Numbered from the stretch's first letter, positions 1 to 8,777 are shown. The stretch: DNA of 64,000 bases from CAZXFH01 sp964640055 (GCA_964640055.1 CAZXFH010000001.1:1-64000); one strand, 5' to 3'. Numbers and translations: made by a program. Notes: generated by a model from the letters alone, not told the origin.

Positions 1-76
1 ATCTCAAAGTAAATATCCAATTTGTGAAAATTACGCTTTTTAGAGAGGACTCATACTATAATTAAGGAATACAAAT

Positions 77-2020
77 ATGGCTAGAATCGGTGTTTATGTA
101 TGCCATTGCGGCGGAAATATCTCCGAGGTCGTGGATATCCAGGATATCATCAAGCGCGCCGAGAGTGAAGACGAAGTGGTAATGGTCAAGGAAAACTCTC
201 ATATGTGCTCAGACGAGGGGCAAAGTCTAATTGTCGATGATATTGCCGAACACAATCTGGATAAAATCGTGATCTCGGCCTGTTCCCCTCAATTCCAGGG
301 GGCGACTTTTATGAAATCGATGGAAAGAGCTGGTCTTTCCCCTTACGTCATGGAGATGGCCAATATCCGTGAACAATGTTCCTGGCCGCATCACGATTAC
401 CCTCGGGAAGCAACAGATAAAGCCATTGATCTGACCCGTATGGCAATTGCTAAAGCACGTTTGGATCAGCCCCTGGAAAAAATCAGTATGCCAATCGGAA
501 AACGGGTCTTAATCATCGGTGGTGGCGTTGCTGGTATCCAAGCCGCACTGGATTTGGGAGATGCTGAATTCAAAGTTCATCTCGTTGAAAAAGAGCCTTC
601 AATTGGTGGCAAAATGGCCAAATTGTCGAAAACTTTTCCTACGGAAGATTGTGCAGCCTGTATCCTATCCCCGAAAATGGCAGATGTACCGGCTAACGAA
701 AACATTGATCTATATACCAATTCCGAAGTTATCGACATTCAGGGCTATATTGGGAATTACGAAGTTACCGTCCGGAAAAATCCAACTTATGTGGATCCGG
801 ATAAATGTACCTGTTGTGATGACTGTGTGGAAGTCTGTCCCTCCAAAGTCCCCAACGATTTTGACGAAGGGTTAACCACCCGCAAGGCCATCTATTTACC
901 CAACTCAATTGCAGTACCCCACTCTTACGTGCTTGACCCGGAAGCTTGTTTGGGGCTTTTTCCTTTGGCCTGCTCTAAATGTTCTCAGGTCTGTGAACCC
1001 AATGCGATCGATTATGATCAACACCCGGAAACTGTCAAATTTACCGTTGATACCGTCATCGTAGCCACTGGATTTGATGTTTTTGATGCCGGAGAGAAAA
1101 CCGTTTACGGCTTTGGAAAATATAAAAAGGTCATTACGTCTCTGGATATGGAACGGTTGCTAGCCTATTCCGGTGAAGGCATGCCCTTAATGGATATTGG
1201 TGAAAAAGTAGCCTTTATCCAGTGCGTTGGCAGTCGCGACGAACAGATTGGGAATGAATATTGTTCACGAATATGCTGTATGTATGCCACCAAACTTGCC
1301 AGTCTGCTGAATCGTGAGCAACCGGGTAAGGATATCTATATTTTCTATACCGATTTACGGGCTTATGGTAAGGGTTTTGAGGAATACTATAAGCGCGCCC
1401 AACAGGAAGGTATCAAATATGTTCGCGGCCGTGTGGCTGAAATCATTGAGGATCCCGAAAGTGAAAAAGTCATCATCAAATCCGAGGATACACTTAGCCG
1501 CCAAATAATTGAATCGGACTTTGATCTGGTGGTATTATCGGTCGGTATGCGTCCTAATGCAGGCACTGACGGTATCGCCAGCATGTTAGGGCTCACTAAG
1601 AGTATGGACAACTTTCTCAAAGAAGCACACCTAAAATTTCGCCCGGTTGATACCCTAACAGAAGGCGTATTTCTAGCGGGTACAGTTCAGGGGCCCAAAG
1701 ATATTCCCGACACGGTTGCTCAGGCGAGTGCGGCTTCTTCCCGTGCGATACGCTTAATGAATCGCGGTGAATATGAAGCTGAACCGATCACCTCCCATGT
1801 CAATGAGGATATCTGTGCCGGCTGTGGTATCTGTGTGGGAATTTGTCCCTATGATGCCATTGAAATAGAAGTTTATGAGAACGGAAAACGTGTTGCCAAG
1901 GTAAATGAAATGCTTTGTAAAGGCTGCGGATCCTGTGCGGCCGCCTGTCCAACCGGTGCAAATCAACAAAATTGGTTTCACTCAGAACAATTACGGGCAA
2001 TGGTTAAAGCAGTATTATAA
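77..2020 (+). CDS. hdrA: HdrA-like subunit: FAD/iron-sulfur electron-bifurcating core
   Basis: This is heterodisulfide reductase subunit A, the FAD protein that in Hdr complexes splits electron pairs between a low-potential (ferredoxin) and a high-potential acceptor in the cytoplasm. It has the HdrA N-terminal domain (VCHCGGNI at 8-15), a Rossmann FAD site with GGGVAG near 148-153, and the family motif DCAACILSPKM from 191. A Cys-rich insert KCTCCDDCVEVCP lies near 243-255, and two C-terminal ferredoxin motifs (CAGCGICVGICP and CKGCGSCAAACP) lie at about 580-625. At 647 aa it is the usual HdrA length. The start has AAGGA 8 bases upstream. It heads a run of mvhD, hdrC and hdrB 10-55 bases apart, so a complete HdrABC–MvhD set is encoded. 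No methanogenesis genes are visible, so the natural disulfide or other high-potential acceptor is unknown. Confidence 0.93.
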   Translation: MARIGVYVCHCGGNISEVVDIQDIIKRAESEDEVVMVKENSHMCSDEGQSLIVDDIAEHNLDKIVISACSPQFQGATFMKSMERAGLSPYVMEMANIREQCSWPHHDYPREATDKAIDLTRMAIAKARLDQPLEKISMPIGKRVLIIGGGVAGIQAALDLGDAEFKVHLVEKEPSIGGKMAKLSKTFPTEDCAACILSPKMADVPANENIDLYTNSEVIDIQGYIGNYEVTVRKNPTYVDPDKCTCCDDCVEVCPSKVPNDFDEGLTTRKAIYLPNSIAVPHSYVLDPEACLGLFPLACSKCSQVCEPNAIDYDQHPETVKFTVDTVIVATGFDVFDAGEKTVYGFGKYKKVITSLDMERLLAYSGEGMPLMDIGEKVAFIQCVGSRDEQIGNEYCSRICCMYATKLASLLNREQPGKDIYIFYTDLRAYGKGFEEYYKRAQQEGIKYVRGRVAEIIEDPESEKVIIKSEDTLSRQIIESDFDLVVLSVGMRPNAGTDGIASMLGLTKSMDNFLKEAHLKFRPVDTLTEGVFLAGTVQGPKDIPDTVAQASAASSRAIRLMNRGEYEAEPITSHVNEDICAGCGICVGICPYDAIEIEVYENGKRVAKVNEMLCKGCGSCAAACPTGANQQNWFHSEQLRAMVKAVL

Positions 2021-2030
2021 GAGAAGGATT

Positions 2031-2471
2031 ATGGCTAATAATAATAGTACTCCAAAAATAATTGCTTTCTGTTGTAATTGGTGCTCCTATGCCGGAGCAG
2101 ATGCCGCCGGAACTGCCAAAATGAAAATTAAGCCTCATTTTCGTATCATTCGAACCATGTGCTCCAGCCGGGTAGATTCGGAATTGATTCTGGAATCCTT
2201 TCAAAGAGGGGCCTGGGGCGTTTTTATTCTAGGCTGTCATCCGGGCGATTGCCATTACAAAAACGGTAATTACAAAGCACTCCGCCGAATCATGCTGATC
2301 CGTCAAGTACTAAAACAGTTGGGAATCGAAGAGGAGCGTCTTAAGATCGACTGGGTTTCCGCCAGTGAAGGAGGACGTTTCATGAACACCATTAATGAGT
2401 TTGTTGATAAAATAACCAAACTCGGACCTCTAAAGCTGCATAAAATGACTGAAGAAGAACCCATGCAGTAA
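2031..2471 (+). CDS. mvhD: MvhD-like hydrogenase/Hdr iron-sulfur adaptor (copy 1)
   Basis: The protein is an MvhD/FlpD family [2Fe-2S] adaptor (about 146 aa). In methanogens it passes electrons from the Mvh hydrogenase or formate dehydrogenase to HdrA. The family signatures are present: an N-terminal FCCNWCSYAGAD, a central MCSSRVD, and GCHPGDCHY, which together supply the cluster cysteines. The frame stays open upstream into hdrA, but the ATG at 2031 follows GAGAAGGATT directly and matches the family N-terminus, so this start is preferred over the one 126 bases upstream. It lies 10 bases after hdrA and is probably cotranscribed. A second, shorter MvhD is encoded at 8376-8777 beside a hydroxyacid dehydrogenase, so each copy may serve a different electron donor. 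Confidence 0.93.
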   Translation: MANNNSTPKIIAFCCNWCSYAGADAAGTAKMKIKPHFRIIRTMCSSRVDSELILESFQRGAWGVFILGCHPGDCHYKNGNYKALRRIMLIRQVLKQLGIEEERLKIDWVSASEGGRFMNTINEFVDKITKLGPLKLHKMTEEEPMQ

Positions 2472-2525
2472 GGATGGTATACTATGTTAAGACCAAAAAT
2501 ATATTCAAGAATAGGTTGAGGAAAA

Positions 2526-2930
2526 ATGGCAAATAAAATCACAATCACTTCCAAAAACAAAGCCTTTCTGAAAAAAGTAGAGGAACTCAGTGGTGAGACA
2601 GTCACCCTCTGTGAACAATGCGGAACCTGCTCGGCGAGCTGTCCCATGGTCGGTGAAATGGACATCATGCCCTCTCAAATGATGCGGAAAGCCCAATTTG
2701 GTCTGGAAGAGGTACTGAACTCCAAAGCCATGTGGCTTTGTGCTTCCTGTTACACTTGTACTGTCCGATGTCCCCGGGGGATCGACTTGTCCAAGGTTGC
2801 AGAAGCACTGCGCCAAATACGACTGCGGCAAGCCGTGGATTATATTGATATCCGCCAATTAGAGGAGGATGAGCTGGAAGAGCTGCCCCAGATAGCATTA
2901 ATTAGCAGTTTCCGTAAACTTACAGGATAA
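2526..2930 (+). CDS. hdrC: HdrC-like two-cluster ferredoxin subunit
   Basis: This small cytoplasmic iron-sulfur protein (134 aa) corresponds to heterodisulfide reductase subunit C, which wires HdrA to the catalytic HdrB. Two [4Fe-4S] motifs are visible, CEQCGTCSASCP near residues 37-48 and CASCYTCTVRCP near 75-86, with the helical spacer usual in HdrC. There is no membrane segment, so this is the soluble HdrC type and not HdrE/DsrM-linked. The start has GAGGAAAA just upstream. hdrB follows after 16 bases. The C-terminal tail is acidic (EEDELEELPQ), which may be a contact surface, but that is a guess. Confidence 0.92.
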   Translation: MANKITITSKNKAFLKKVEELSGETVTLCEQCGTCSASCPMVGEMDIMPSQMMRKAQFGLEEVLNSKAMWLCASCYTCTVRCPRGIDLSKVAEALRQIRLRQAVDYIDIRQLEEDELEELPQIALISSFRKLTG

Positions 2931-2946
2931 AAAGCGAGTATCTATT

Positions 2947-3846
2947 ATGAGCGAAAGCAAGTTTCCCTATTATCCAGGATGTACCCTAAAAACCAAAGCA
3001 CAAAATTTTGAGCGTTCCGCAATTGAAGTCGCCAAAACCCTGGCCGTAGAACTGGTAGAGCCCTCCAGATGGAACTGCTGCGGTACAGTTTTTTCCTTAG
3101 CTGATGATGACCTTATCCATCATGTCGCACCGATCCGAAATCTGGTTCGTATTGAAGAGATGAATAAAAACGGAATTGTAGAGGAAAACCGAGTCGTTGT
3201 ATTATGTTCCATGTGTTATAACACCTTGAAACGGTCCAATCTCCGTGTCAGAGAGAACGAAGATGATCTGACCAAAATCAATGACCTCATGTATCGTGAA
3301 GAAGATTATAAGGGCAGTATAGAAATTATTCACTTCCTGGAGCTGCTGGAAGAAATTGGATTCGAGGAAGTAAAAACAAAGGTGAAAAAACCGCTCAGCA
3401 ATCTAAAAATTGCCCCCTATTATGGGTGTATGTTATTGCGTCCGAAGGAAATTGGTATTGATGATCCCGAAGACCCGACGATCCAGGCGGATCTATTAGA
3501 TACACTGGGAGCTGAAGTTATTGACTTCCCATATAAAAAACTCTGCTGTGGAAGTTATCAAACAGTCCATGAAAAGAATGCGGTAGCTAATCTAACTTAT
3601 GATATTCTGACTCAGGCCCGGATGGAGGGAGCCGATGTATTGGTGACCAGTTGTCCCTTATGTGCTTTCAATCTGGACAATCGTCAAAAAATAGTCAAAC
3701 AAAAGCATACTGAATTCCCAGAGATACCCGTGCTTTATTTTACCCAACTAATGGCGATTGCTTTTGGGCTGGATGAGAACTATTACGGCTTGGATCAAAA
3801 TTATATTGATCCCATGCCCCTACTTAAAGAAAAAAATCTACTATAG
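2947..3846 (+). CDS. hdrB: HdrB-like subunit with two CCG (noncubane cluster) domains
   Basis: HdrB is the catalytic subunit of heterodisulfide reductase; its two CCG domains each bind a noncubane [4Fe-4S] cluster that cleaves disulfides. Both cysteine sets are intact here: C12, C44-C45, C87 and C90 in the first half, and C161, C200-C201, C236 and C239 in the second. At 299 aa the length is typical. Full retention of both cluster sites suggests true disulfide-type or related chemistry, not a decayed paralogue. It is followed by the fumarate-reductase-like FeS subunit after 8 bases. In thiol:fumarate reductase (TfrB) an FrdB-like part is fused to an HdrB-like part, so the HdrB–FrdB adjacency here resembles an unfused TfrB. 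The physiological substrate cannot be read from sequence. Confidence 0.93.
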   Translation: MSESKFPYYPGCTLKTKAQNFERSAIEVAKTLAVELVEPSRWNCCGTVFSLADDDLIHHVAPIRNLVRIEEMNKNGIVEENRVVVLCSMCYNTLKRSNLRVRENEDDLTKINDLMYREEDYKGSIEIIHFLELLEEIGFEEVKTKVKKPLSNLKIAPYYGCMLLRPKEIGIDDPEDPTIQADLLDTLGAEVIDFPYKKLCCGSYQTVHEKNAVANLTYDILTQARMEGADVLVTSCPLCAFNLDNRQKIVKQKHTEFPEIPVLYFTQLMAIAFGLDENYYGLDQNYIDPMPLLKEKNLL

Positions 3847-3854
3847 GAGTTGTC

Positions 3855-4610
3855 ATGAATAAAAAACTGGATATAATGCAAAGAATCGCAGAAGCCAGTA
3901 AACAAATTACCACTGGGATTGACAAAAAGGATGTAGATCACTGGGTCAAAATATCTATAATGGGAAAAGCCTATGAGGTCCCAGCCGATTCCACTATTCT
4001 GACCGCTTTTGAATTTGCCGGCTATCGTTTCATTCGAGGCTGTGGCTGTCGCCAAGGTCATTGCGGGGCTTGTGTTACTGTCTATCGCAAAAAAGGAGAA
4101 TATAAATTACAAAGCAATCTGGCCTGTCAAACCCGCGTAGAAGATGGCATGCAACTGGTCCAAATCCCCTTCACCCCTGCTCCGAAAGCAATTTATGATA
4201 TTACCCAGGAAAATTACACGGTTAATGTCTTTTTTAAATACTATCCGGAATTGGCTCGCTGTGTCAGCTGTAATACCTGTACCAAGGCGTGTCCTCAGGA
4301 CCTGGAGGTCATGGATTACATTCAGGCGGCTATCCGCGGTGATTTCCAGGCGTTGGCAGATGAATCCTTTGACTGCATTCAGTGTGGGATGTGCGCCCTT
4401 CGCTGCCCGGCTGAAATAGTACAGTACCATGTTGCCCAACTAGGGCGCCGACTGTATGGTCATTATGGCGAGCCGGAACCGGACCATCTGAAACGACGTG
4501 TGGAAGAAATAGACGCTGGGAAATATGACAAAGAGATGGACAAACTAAGCAGTCTCAGCCAGAAAGAATTAGAAAATATATACGCTAAGCGCCAAAGAGA
4601 GAAAGAATAG
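3855..4610 (+). CDS. Fumarate reductase/TfrB-like iron-sulfur subunit (2Fe-2S plus two 4Fe-4S)
   Basis: This 251-aa protein is the electron-transfer partner of the flavoprotein encoded next. The N-terminal half is a plant-type [2Fe-2S] domain with CGCRQGHCGAC near residues 59-69 and a later Cys in LACQTR. The C-terminal half has two regular [4Fe-4S] motifs, CVSCNTCTKACP and CIQCGMCALRCP. Classical SdhB/FrdB instead carries one [4Fe-4S] and one [3Fe-4S]. The layout matches the N-terminal part of thiol:fumarate reductase TfrB without its CCG domains, and those domains are present separately as HdrB immediately upstream. The start has TAGGAGTTGTC upstream. No membrane anchor (FrdC/D) gene is nearby, so a soluble complex is likely. 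A different oxidoreductase role remains possible. Confidence 0.82.
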   Translation: MNKKLDIMQRIAEASKQITTGIDKKDVDHWVKISIMGKAYEVPADSTILTAFEFAGYRFIRGCGCRQGHCGACVTVYRKKGEYKLQSNLACQTRVEDGMQLVQIPFTPAPKAIYDITQENYTVNVFFKYYPELARCVSCNTCTKACPQDLEVMDYIQAAIRGDFQALADESFDCIQCGMCALRCPAEIVQYHVAQLGRRLYGHYGEPEPDHLKRRVEEIDAGKYDKEMDKLSSLSQKELENIYAKRQREKE

Positions 4611-4621
4611 GGAGAAATATA

Positions 4622-6277
4622 ATGGGAGAGATGAAGTTTATCGATGGCTATCCAGAAAATATCCGTAAATACATTGACGTTGTCACCCAAACCCGTCAAA
4701 AGCGCAAAAACTATATCCCCCCTGCCATGAGTCGTGCTGAACAACAGGAAGTCTTAAAAGTACATCCTGATTATGCTCAGGGTGGCAAACGTAAAATTTC
4801 TGTTGGCCCCAATCATGGTGATCTTGCTCCTAACGAAGTTGTGGAGCTGCTGGAAGCCTATCCATTGATAAATCCAGACGAAATAGACCTGAAGAATATC
4901 GACTATAGTGTTGATTTATTAGTCGTTGGCGGCGGACTGGCTGGAACCACAGCCTGTATTTGGGCTCATAAAGAAGGCGTGGACAAAGATAAAATTTTAC
5001 TGGTCAATAAATTGAGGCATGGGGACGCCAATTCGATTATGGCGGAAGGGGGCACTCAGGCGGCAGATCGGGATGAAGATTCAATTCAGGCCCATTATCT
5101 GGATACTATTGGTGGCGGACATTTTGCTAATAAACCCGATGTGGTGCGGGCGCTGGTTAATGATGCCCCTTATATCATGCACTGGCTCCATGAATTGGGC
5201 GCCATATTCGACCGCGAGGAAAACGGTGATTTCCTGGAAAAATTCGCCGGTGGGCTCTCGCGCAAAAGACTGCATTCCTGCCGGGATTATACGGGGCTGG
5301 AAGAATTTCGAGTCATTCGGGATGAATTTCGCAATCTGGAAATCCCCTACATCGAACATAGTCCCGTAATAGAATTACTTACCGACGGTCAAAAGGTTAC
5401 CGGTGCCATCCTCTATAATTTAGAAACCGGAGAATATAAAGTAGTAGCTGCCAAATCAATAATCATGGCCACCGGGGGGTTTGGGCGCCTGCATATCAGA
5501 GGATTTCCCACTACAAATCATTATGGAGCCACCGCCGATGGTATCATCTTGTCCTATCGTGCCGGTGCTCAGCTTAGGGATATTGAAAGCGTACAATACC
5601 ATCCCACCGGCGCAGCTTACCCCGTGCAAATTGTTGGTTACTTACTCACCGAAAAATTAAGAAGTGCGGGGGCTCAGCCAGTTAATAAAGACGGTAAAGC
5701 CTTCGTATTTCCCTTAGAGCCCAGAGATGTGGAAGCATCTGCGATTATCCGCGAATGTTATGTCCGTGATAAGGGTATTACAACCCCAACCGGTTTGCAA
5801 GGCGTCTGGCTGGACACTCCCATGATCGAAGTAAAAAATGGAGCCGGCTATATAGAAAAATATTTTCCGGGAATGAATCGTTTATACGACCGGAATGGGA
5901 TTAATATGGCTAAAGATCCGGTTCTTATTTTTCCCACCTTACACTATCAAAATGGCGGGGTGGAAACCGATCCCTGGGGCAATACCAATCTGGATGGGTT
6001 ATGGGTCGCTGGTGAAATTAAAGGCGGTGTTCATGGAAAGAATCGGCTTATGGGGAATTCAACGCTGGATACCATGGTTTTCGGACGCAGAGCTGGACTC
6101 GCCACGGCAAAATATATTAAGTCAAATCAGAAACAGGGTAAACTGACATTTGGCCATCTGGATAAATATATAAAAATGTTAACCGATGCCGAAATTCCAA
6201 GAGAGCGAAGAGCGCCGATGCTGTTACCCGAATACCGTGGTAAAGCGGCTTTGGCACGCATGATCGATGTATTCTAG
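4622..6277 (+). CDS. Fumarate reductase/succinate dehydrogenase-type flavoprotein
   Basis: This is an FAD enzyme of the FrdA/SdhA/TfrA/NadB family, probably reducing fumarate or oxidising succinate with the preceding FeS subunit. The Rossmann site GGGLAG lies at 103-108 (ATG at 4622, SD AGGGAGA). Family blocks follow: MAEGGTQAA with DTIGGGH, a HSCRDYTG segment, QYHPTGAAYP, LRSAGAQ (the position of the catalytic Arg loop), and GGVHGKNRLMGNSTLDTMVFGRRAG. About 90 residues precede the FAD site, whereas FrdA normally starts there almost at once; the extension contains a HPDYAQGGKRK stretch of unknown role. At 551 aa it also lacks the long C-terminal helical domain of many SdhA proteins. The context beside HdrB suggests a Tfr-like soluble complex; the direction of catalysis is not determined by sequence. 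Confidence 0.85.
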   Translation: MGEMKFIDGYPENIRKYIDVVTQTRQKRKNYIPPAMSRAEQQEVLKVHPDYAQGGKRKISVGPNHGDLAPNEVVELLEAYPLINPDEIDLKNIDYSVDLLVVGGGLAGTTACIWAHKEGVDKDKILLVNKLRHGDANSIMAEGGTQAADRDEDSIQAHYLDTIGGGHFANKPDVVRALVNDAPYIMHWLHELGAIFDREENGDFLEKFAGGLSRKRLHSCRDYTGLEEFRVIRDEFRNLEIPYIEHSPVIELLTDGQKVTGAILYNLETGEYKVVAAKSIIMATGGFGRLHIRGFPTTNHYGATADGIILSYRAGAQLRDIESVQYHPTGAAYPVQIVGYLLTEKLRSAGAQPVNKDGKAFVFPLEPRDVEASAIIRECYVRDKGITTPTGLQGVWLDTPMIEVKNGAGYIEKYFPGMNRLYDRNGINMAKDPVLIFPTLHYQNGGVETDPWGNTNLDGLWVAGEIKGGVHGKNRLMGNSTLDTMVFGRRAGLATAKYIKSNQKQGKLTFGHLDKYIKMLTDAEIPRERRAPMLLPEYRGKAALARMIDVF

Positions 6278-6357
6278 ATTAGGAAAACAAGGACTGTTAT
6301 AAGTATTTTATACGGTAACATATCATCAATATTAAACTATTTTTAAATGAGGTGGCT

Positions 6358-7800
6358 ATGCAATCTGCCGATATCAACCGTTTAAAAGAAATTGTCGGTG
6401 AACATAACATACGCACCGATCAAGCCGATTGCTATATCTATGGATCCGACTCCTCTGTGCACGAAGCCATGCCCTGGATTGTTGCCCGTCCCAACACAAC
6501 GAAACAGGTTCAGGCGGTGATGGAACTGGCAAATGCACAGCTAATTCCAGTCATTGCCCGGGGATCCGGTTCAGGTATGTCGGGTCAAGCAGTACCGATG
6601 AGGGGTGGGATTATCCTGGACATGAAACAAATGAATGAAATTCTGGAAATTAATTTACACGACAGTTATTGCCGGGTTCAACCCGGGGTTATTGATGATG
6701 ATCTGAATCGGGCTTTAAAACCTTATGGTGTTTTTTACCCTCCGGCACCTGCTTCCAGCCGTGTGGCCACCATTGGTGGTGAAATCGCCAACAATGCCAG
6801 TGGTGTGCGTTCCATAAAATATGGTGCAGTCAGAGATTCCATCCTCGGCATGAAAGTCGTCTTGGCCAACGGTGAATTAATTAATTGCGGAGCCAAAACA
6901 CGGGTAGAGGCCAGTGGGTATCAGATCGACCGCCTGATGGTCGGTTCTGAAGGCACATTGGGCATCATTGTTGAGGCCACTCTCAAATTTGTACCCATCC
7001 CAAAATATCGCTGTCTGGGGATTGCCAAATTCAATCAATTGGAAGAGGCCGGAGATGCAATTAGTGAAATCATGTCCCAACAAATTGATTTATCTCTGCT
7101 GGAATTAATGGACAACGTAGCTATTACTGCAGTCAATAAGATTCAGGACATGGGATTACCCGATGTGGAAGCTATCCTGCTTTTCGAAGCGGACGGCATG
7201 GCTCAGGCAGTTGTGGACCACTCCGTTGAGCAAGCCAAAAAGGTTTGTGAAAACCATAATGGTTTTGGAATTGAGTTAAGCTATGATGCCAAAGAACGGA
7301 CCCGGATTTTTGCCGGGCGCAAAAAGTTGTTTCCCTCCCTGTCAAACTATAAGGAATTATATTCCTGTACTTCCCTGGCCGATGATATGGCTGTTCCCTA
7401 CTCTAAAATGGCAGAAACAGCCCGAAAAATCCACGAAATTGCCAAACGCAATAATGTTATCATGACGGCCTATGGACATTGCGGATCTGGCTGTATGCAT
7501 ACTAAAATTCTTATGGATCCCTATAAGGAAGCCCAATGGGAGGATGCCAAACAGGCGGTATTTGAAACCTATGAATATGTACGCTCCGTTGGAGGTACTA
7601 CATCGGCCGAACACGGTATTGGTATTTCCAAAGCACCAGCCTTCAAAAGGGAAAAATCCGATTCTCTGCGAATAATGCGGGCCTTGAAATTGGCCTTCGA
7701 TCCCAATAATATCCTCAATCCCGGCAAATTAATGGATGCACCGGAAGACTGGGTTTCAGCTACCAGATTACGCTATCATGTCAAGCAAAAATTAAGTTAA
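6358..7800 (+). CDS. GlcD-type FAD-linked D-2-hydroxyacid dehydrogenase
   Basis: The protein is a vanillyl-alcohol-oxidase family flavoprotein like glycolate oxidase GlcD and D-lactate dehydrogenase. It oxidises a D-2-hydroxyacid to the 2-oxoacid. The FAD-binding part contains ARGSGSGMSG, TIGGEIANNASG and VGSEGTLG; the C-terminal cap contains GHCGSGCMH and SAEHGIG. The metal-site motif is usually GHxGDGNxH; here D and N are replaced by S and C while both His remain. A frame-start GTG at 6352 lies inside the Shine-Dalgarno-like GAGGTGG, so the ATG at 6358 is preferred (480 aa). The next two genes encode a ferredoxin-rich protein and an MvhD, which suggests electrons leave towards an HdrA-type acceptor and not a quinone. 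The substrate could be D-lactate, glycolate or D-malate. Confidence 0.88.
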   Translation: MQSADINRLKEIVGEHNIRTDQADCYIYGSDSSVHEAMPWIVARPNTTKQVQAVMELANAQLIPVIARGSGSGMSGQAVPMRGGIILDMKQMNEILEINLHDSYCRVQPGVIDDDLNRALKPYGVFYPPAPASSRVATIGGEIANNASGVRSIKYGAVRDSILGMKVVLANGELINCGAKTRVEASGYQIDRLMVGSEGTLGIIVEATLKFVPIPKYRCLGIAKFNQLEEAGDAISEIMSQQIDLSLLELMDNVAITAVNKIQDMGLPDVEAILLFEADGMAQAVVDHSVEQAKKVCENHNGFGIELSYDAKERTRIFAGRKKLFPSLSNYKELYSCTSLADDMAVPYSKMAETARKIHEIAKRNNVIMTAYGHCGSGCMHTKILMDPYKEAQWEDAKQAVFETYEYVRSVGGTTSAEHGIGISKAPAFKREKSDSLRIMRALKLAFDPNNILNPGKLMDAPEDWVSATRLRYHVKQKLS

Positions 7801-7818
7801 TTATCCTGGAGAGCTAAT

Positions 7819-8379
7819 ATGGAATTTAAGCGGTTACAAAAATGGGAAGACAAATTAAACGTATGTATCCGGTGCGGATACTGTTTTGAGCATTGTCATC
7901 TTTTTAAAACATCCCGCTGGGAAATCGACACTCCTCGTGCTAAATTAATCCTTCTCTATGGAATATTACATGGCGAGGTCTTACCAACCGAATATTTGGC
8001 CAACAAAATCTTTGAATGTTTCTATTGCAAGCGATGTGATGACAATTGTTCCGCCGGTGTCCCGGTTACCGAAATAATTACAGATGCCCGCGCAGATTTG
8101 ATCGATGCGGGGTTTGACGTTTACGGGACCGTTTCCAAAACAGATGATGACCGCTGTGTGCGATGCGGTATTTGTGTCTCGGTTTGCACCAAACAGGAAG
8201 CCCGTTCGATCGATTGGGAAAATAAAAAGATGTTGATCGACAGAACCAAATGCCAGAGTTGTGGCTGCTGTGAAGCCGCCTGCCCCACCGGGGCCGCATA
8301 TATAGTAAAGGGTTGGGGAGTCAGTGAAGCGGAATTGAAAGAAAATGTACGTAATTTTCTGCAAGGAGCAAGCCAATGA
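7819..8379 (+). CDS. Four-cluster ferredoxin-like electron-transfer protein
   Basis: This 186-aa cytoplasmic protein packs four [4Fe-4S] motifs: CIRCGYCFEHC near residue 14, CFYCKRCDDNC near 73, CVRCGICVSVC near 112 and CQSCGCCEAAC near 139. The first two with their spacing resemble HdrC or the N-terminus of GlcF. The last two resemble the C-terminal ferredoxin domain of HdrA. It therefore looks like an HdrC-like module joined to an HdrA-tail-like module. It lies 18 bases after the GlcD-type flavoprotein and overlaps the next gene (MvhD) by 4 bases (ATGA). It probably carries electrons from the flavin of the hydroxyacid dehydrogenase to MvhD. The CCG domain of true GlcF is absent. Confidence 0.85.
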   Translation: MEFKRLQKWEDKLNVCIRCGYCFEHCHLFKTSRWEIDTPRAKLILLYGILHGEVLPTEYLANKIFECFYCKRCDDNCSAGVPVTEIITDARADLIDAGFDVYGTVSKTDDDRCVRCGICVSVCTKQEARSIDWENKKMLIDRTKCQSCGCCEAACPTGAAYIVKGWGVSEAELKENVRNFLQGASQ

Positions 8380-8777
8380 ATGATAGCAGGACAATTGTGT
8401 TTTGTTGTAACTGGTCCTCTTATCCCGGATTACAAATGTCTAAATATTCCGGATCAGGACCGGAGAAAAACCACCATGTTATTGTAAATATGTGTTCCGG
8501 AAGAATCTCACCGGAAATAATTATGGACGCTTTCCGCAATCAGGCGGCCGGAGTGTTAATTGCCAGCTGCCCCCTTGAAGAATGTGAACATGATGCTAAC
8601 TATAAAACCCGCCGCCGCATCATGTTGTTAAAACGAATGTTAAATCAATTTGGCATAGAACCTGAACGTATTCAGTTGGAATGGATTGATAAAGGGGAAT
8701 CTCAAAAATTACAATCAGTTATCGAAGATTTTACATCTGAAATCGATCATTTAGGACCGATTGAAACATATCAGTAA
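8376..8777 (+). CDS. mvhD: MvhD-like iron-sulfur adaptor (copy 2)
   Basis: This second MvhD/FlpD family protein (133 aa) belongs to the hydroxyacid dehydrogenase module. It has the family blocks FCCNWSSYPG, NMCSGRIS and SCPLEECEHD. In the first block the second Cys of the CNWC pattern seen in copy 1 is replaced by Ser (CNWS), while the CC pair and the later cysteines remain. The start codon overlaps the stop of the preceding ferredoxin gene, indicating translational coupling. MvhD proteins dock electron donors on HdrA, so this copy probably connects hydroxyacid oxidation to an Hdr complex; the only HdrA in the window is the one at 77-2020. Confidence 0.9.
   Translation: MNDSRTIVFCCNWSSYPGLQMSKYSGSGPEKNHHVIVNMCSGRISPEIIMDAFRNQAAGVLIASCPLEECEHDANYKTRRRIMLLKRMLNQFGIEPERIQLEWIDKGESQKLQSVIEDFTSEIDHLGPIETYQ

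Noticed and set aside
57..62. TATAAT before hdrA as a promoter
   Set aside because: No -35 at the right spacing, and a start of transcription there would fall at or beyond the ribosome-binding site.
1905..2030. N-terminal extension of MvhD copy 1
   Set aside because: It overlaps hdrA out of frame, and the ATG at 2031 has a clear ribosome-binding site and the family start.
6352..6357. GTG at 6352 as the start of the GlcD-type gene
   Set aside because: The codon is part of the Shine-Dalgarno-like GAGGTGG; the ATG six bases later is better placed.
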